Source: Thiohalorhabdus sp. Cl-TMA (GTDB lineage: Bacteria; Pseudomonadota; Gammaproteobacteria; Thiohalorhabdales; Thiohalorhabdaceae). Taken from it: 64,000 nt of DNA. A program made the position numbers and the translations under genes. Positions 62,501 through 64,000 of the stretch are shown here, piece after piece (position 1 is the stretch's first letter; each line of letters starts with the position of its first letter). The stretch spans positions 186,001 through 250,000 of the forward strand of contig NZ_JBGUAW010000004.1 of assembly GCF_041821045.1 (NCBI RefSeq), given 5' to 3'. The notes under the pieces are model-generated. The model was not told where the DNA came from, searched no databases, and saw only the letters and a program-made list of their open reading frames with translations.

Positions 62501-62680
62501 CTCCACCTCCCGGGCCGAGGCCCCCGGATAGGGGGTGATGACCACCGCCTCCTTGATGGTGAACTCGGGGTCCTCCAGCCAGGAGAGGTTAAAGAAGGAG
62601 CTGGCACCGACCACCACCATGAGCACGGTCAGCACCCAGACCGTGATGTTGTTGCGGAGGCTCCATTCGGCGAGGTTCAT
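59504..62680 (-). CDS. RND-family efflux transporter, inner-membrane pump
   Basis: 1058 aa proton-driven pump with two TM bundles and large periplasmic loops. N-terminal NNITVWVLTVLMVVVGASSF, porter region, and the proton-relay helix with GMLVDNAIVVTDGM. It belongs to the HAE-like branch but the substrate is unknown. ATG at 62680 with GGGGTGG is preferred to the GTG four codons upstream. It follows the fusion protein by 111 bases and overlaps the BCCT gene. No outer-membrane factor is in the window. Confidence 0.94.
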   Translation of the reverse strand: MNLAEWSLRNNITVWVLTVLMVVVGASSFFNLSWLEDPEFTIKEAVVITPYPGASAREVEEEVTNVIERAVQEMGQLKFVTSRSSRGRSEVNATIKDQYDKSSLPQVWDELRRKVHDAQRNLPPGAGPSVVNDDFGDVYGVYVALTGKGYSAQERYEVAKFLQRELLGAEDVKRITLYGALPETIYVEMQRDQMSRFGVSPEAIFAALQAKNIAVPAGNLTVGDELVAVDPTGGFRSEEQFGDLLIRSGGEGGNLIQLRDVAEIKRGYQDPPDTILRVDGQPAIGLGISTVEGGNVVNMGNALKERLEQLRGQLPIGMKMHPIAVQSDAVVESVRGFLVNLIEAVVIVVLVLLLFMGLRSGLIIGAVLLVTICGTFIFMDFLDITLQRISLGALIIALGMLVDNAIVVTDGMRVRMRQGEDADKAAREVVGQTGIPLLGATVIAVLAFAAIGTSQDSTGEYTRTLFQVVLISLLLSWVTAVTATPLLCKTFLKRGASGGEQGGGDPYSGGLFQGYRRLLTLAIRHRGITLLGVLSLFLAALAAFGAVSKSFFPDSTRPQFYVDFWFPQGTRIEEVAERMRPVEAYLRDQEGVSQVATQVGGSQVRFLLTYPVEKLDPRFAQALVSVDDYRKIPDMIQRLQRELPEKVPDAVVNARQFILGPSTGGKVQLRISGPDPRVLRRLAEEAQGIMQDDPASKGVRNEWGNMVKVVKPMLAETQASRAGIDRTDLGRAMEMAVDGTQVGVYREEDELLPIVARLPSAERFDLDNLGSIPVWSEVAEEMIAADQVVTGFRPEFENTDIWRRDRTTMLRLHADVDRGLPAEMMNRIKAPIEKALGVDAEAVLGHPVSRAEWGPQTIPVQDMGRLPLKGMPGYSIAWGGEAEDSARANASLAGYIPIFFGLMVLMVIILFNSIRKTLVIWLTVPLSIIGVTVGLLLFGQPFGFMALLGLMSLTGMLIKNAVVLIDQIDAERGGGKAPFPAVVDAGLSRLIPVSMAALTTILGMVPLVGDAFFVAMAVTIMFGLGFATVLTLVIVPVLYAVFFKVPNPTVAETGEKQA

Positions 62681-62791
62681 TGCAGACGCCACCCCGCGTT
62701 AAACGGCCCCTTTTGAGGCGGCGTCCCCGCCGCGACCCGCAGGGCGGCGTCATACAGACGCCGCACGGCGGCTGAACGCCCGGTCCACGTC

Positions 62792-63883
62792 CTAATAGTC
62801 AATTTCCTCCACCGGATTCACCTTCATCCCCTCCTCCAACTGGGTCACCCCGGCAACCGCAATGCGGTCCCCCCGCTCCAGGCCCTCCAGTACGCGGATA
62901 CTGTCCGACCCAGTGAGCTCCCCCGTTTCCACCTTCCGGCGGTACACCTTGTTGGTCTTCGGATCCACCACCCACACCGAAGGGGCCCCGGACTCGGCGG
63001 CGAATACCGCCGATGCGGGAAGGACAAAGCCCTTCCTACCTGGCTGTTCCTTCTCTGCCTTGGGCCGGGCAATAAGCGAGGCGGTCATTCCGGGGAGGAG
63101 GTTGGCATTCTCCGGCTGGGGGAGCGCGAAGACGTATTCGAAGGTTTGCGTCACCGGGTCCGCCTCGGTGGCGAACTCCTTGAGGGTGACGGGGAATTCC
63201 TGCTCCGGCAGCGACTCGAACACCGCCACCATCTCCGCCCGCGGCGCCTGTCCGCGGCGGGCCACGATGCGCTCGGGGGCGTCCACCACCAGCTCGATGG
63301 TGGTGATGTCCTGGATGCTGGCCACCGGCTCCTTGGCCTGCACCTCCTGGAACTGGTCCACCATCACCCGGGCCACCACCCCCTCGAAGGGCGATCGCAG
63401 CACGGTGTCCTCCACATCCTTCCGGGCCTTTTCCAGGGCCGCCTCGGCCTTCTGCATGCGGGCCCGCGCCTGTTCGAATTCGGTTTGCGAAACGAATCCT
63501 CCCTTCACCAGCTTTCGGGCGCGCCGAAAACTGGCGCGGGCCTCCTGGTATTCCGCGCGGGCGGACTGCAAGCTGGACCGGTAACGCTGGGCGTCCAGAC
63601 GGGCCACCAGGCCACCCTTACCGATGGTCTGCCCTTCTTGAACCGGCAGCTCCACCACCTGGCCGGAGACCTGAAAGGCGATATCCACCCGCTGCGCCGC
63701 CCGCACCGTTGCCGGGAACCGCCGGCTACCCGCCACCTCCGCCCCGGTGAGCACCATGGTCTTGACCGGTCGAACCGTCCGCTCCCGCTGCGCATCCTGC
63801 TCCTCCCCCCGCTCGCAGGCGCCCAAGACCGCCACCAGGACGAGGATGAGCGCGTTTACCAGGATTCTGCGGGAGTTCGCCAT
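62792..63883 (-). CDS. RND efflux periplasmic adaptor (membrane fusion lipoprotein)
   Basis: 363 aa. Lipobox LGAC at about residue 22 anchors it to the membrane. The lipoyl-like halves are VDIAFQVSGQVVELPVQEGQTIGKG and LRSPFEGVVARVMVDQFQEV, with a helical hairpin between (about 95-155) and a C-terminal beta domain. ATG at 63883 has AAGAAGG upstream and fits the signal peptide. First gene of the chain with the RND pump. Confidence 0.94.
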   Translation of the reverse strand: MANSRRILVNALILVLVAVLGACERGEEQDAQRERTVRPVKTMVLTGAEVAGSRRFPATVRAAQRVDIAFQVSGQVVELPVQEGQTIGKGGLVARLDAQRYRSSLQSARAEYQEARASFRRARKLVKGGFVSQTEFEQARARMQKAEAALEKARKDVEDTVLRSPFEGVVARVMVDQFQEVQAKEPVASIQDITTIELVVDAPERIVARRGQAPRAEMVAVFESLPEQEFPVTLKEFATEADPVTQTFEYVFALPQPENANLLPGMTASLIARPKAEKEQPGRKGFVLPASAVFAAESGAPSVWVVDPKTNKVYRRKVETGELTGSDSIRVLEGLERGDRIAVAGVTQLEEGMKVNPVEEIDY

Positions 63884-63921
63884 GGATGCCTTCTTAGCGC
63901 CCAAACCAGGAGGGTTCATTA

Positions 63922-63941
63922 CCTGTCTGGTATCTGGCAGG
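63922..63941. promoter_or_regulatory. Imperfect palindrome upstream of the efflux operon
   Basis: CCTGTCTGGTATCTGGCAGG, with matching CCTG/CAGG ends and a TCTGG direct repeat, lies about 40 bases before the adaptor start; a TetR- or MarR-type operator is possible. Confidence 0.35.
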
Positions 63942-64000
63942 CGGGGATTCACCGAAAGGTCGGGTGCCCTGACCAACGGCATAAATGACAGTGACTATCA

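Overview
The window is GC-rich bacterial chromosome and reads as a halophilic or halotolerant gammaproteobacterium. The gene order tig-clpP-clpX-lon-hupB-tRNA-Val-tRNA-Asp-ppiD-...-fabI matches the block known from Pseudomonas and relatives. A glycine/sarcosine plus sarcosine/dimethylglycine methyltransferase pair (glycine betaine made from glycine) and a BCCT betaine-type transporter point to life in salt. The species cannot be named from the sequence; a sulfur-oxidising Ectothiorhodospiraceae- or Thiohalorhabdus-like lineage is only a guess.

Layout. 1-12.3 kb: end of fabI, betaine synthesis genes, a sulfotransferase, a PpiD-like chaperone lacking its parvulin domain, tRNA-Asp, tRNA-Val, hupB, lon, clpX, clpP (with a consensus heat-shock promoter), tig and tRNA-Leu. 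12.3-18.4 kb: a small Cys-rich protein, a BASS transporter coupled to a PfkB kinase, a CHASE2 adenylate cyclase, and a REP-associated tyrosine transposase (RAYT) between two copies of a REP array. 18.4-27.8 kb: a five-gene minus-strand operon (class II-like cyclic nucleotide phosphodiesterase, Slam/DUF560-like outer-membrane protein, two FecR-domain proteins, GAF/HD-GYP) with a divergent GAF/GspE-type ATPase. 27.8-34.4 kb: small hypotheticals, an O-methyltransferase, and an envelope operon (COG3014 lipoprotein, LpoB, LPP20-type lipoprotein, a third FecR protein). 34.5-38.5 kb: DUF190, fluoride channel, pgeF, rluD, bamD, nitroreductase. 38.8-46.3 kb: PII, NAD synthetase and a TCA cluster (sucD, sucC, mdh, icd). 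46.4-53.6 kb: M32 peptidase, Lon-N-domain protein, ArsC-like protein, gpmA, YugP-type protease, several tiny membrane proteins, a DUF4239 protein and a probable DUF1622 remnant. 53.6-57.1 kb: sulfatase, a second BASS transporter and an outer-membrane barrel. 57.4-63.9 kb: a chain of membrane fusion protein, RND pump, BCCT transporter and three small ORFs.

Two themes stand out. First, 15.0-27.5 kb concentrates cAMP and c-di-GMP enzymes around FecR proteins and a Slam-like secretion barrel; one FecR protein carries a low-GC C-terminal beta domain that may be the Slam cargo. Second, a REP family with core GGAGCGGCCTCCGGCCGC is scattered through the intergenic regions. It flanks the RAYT gene, bounds a ~185 bp mobile-looking element present three times, and has invaded the 5' end of one fecR gene. 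As a result, the only usable start codon there lies ~110 codons before the signal peptide.
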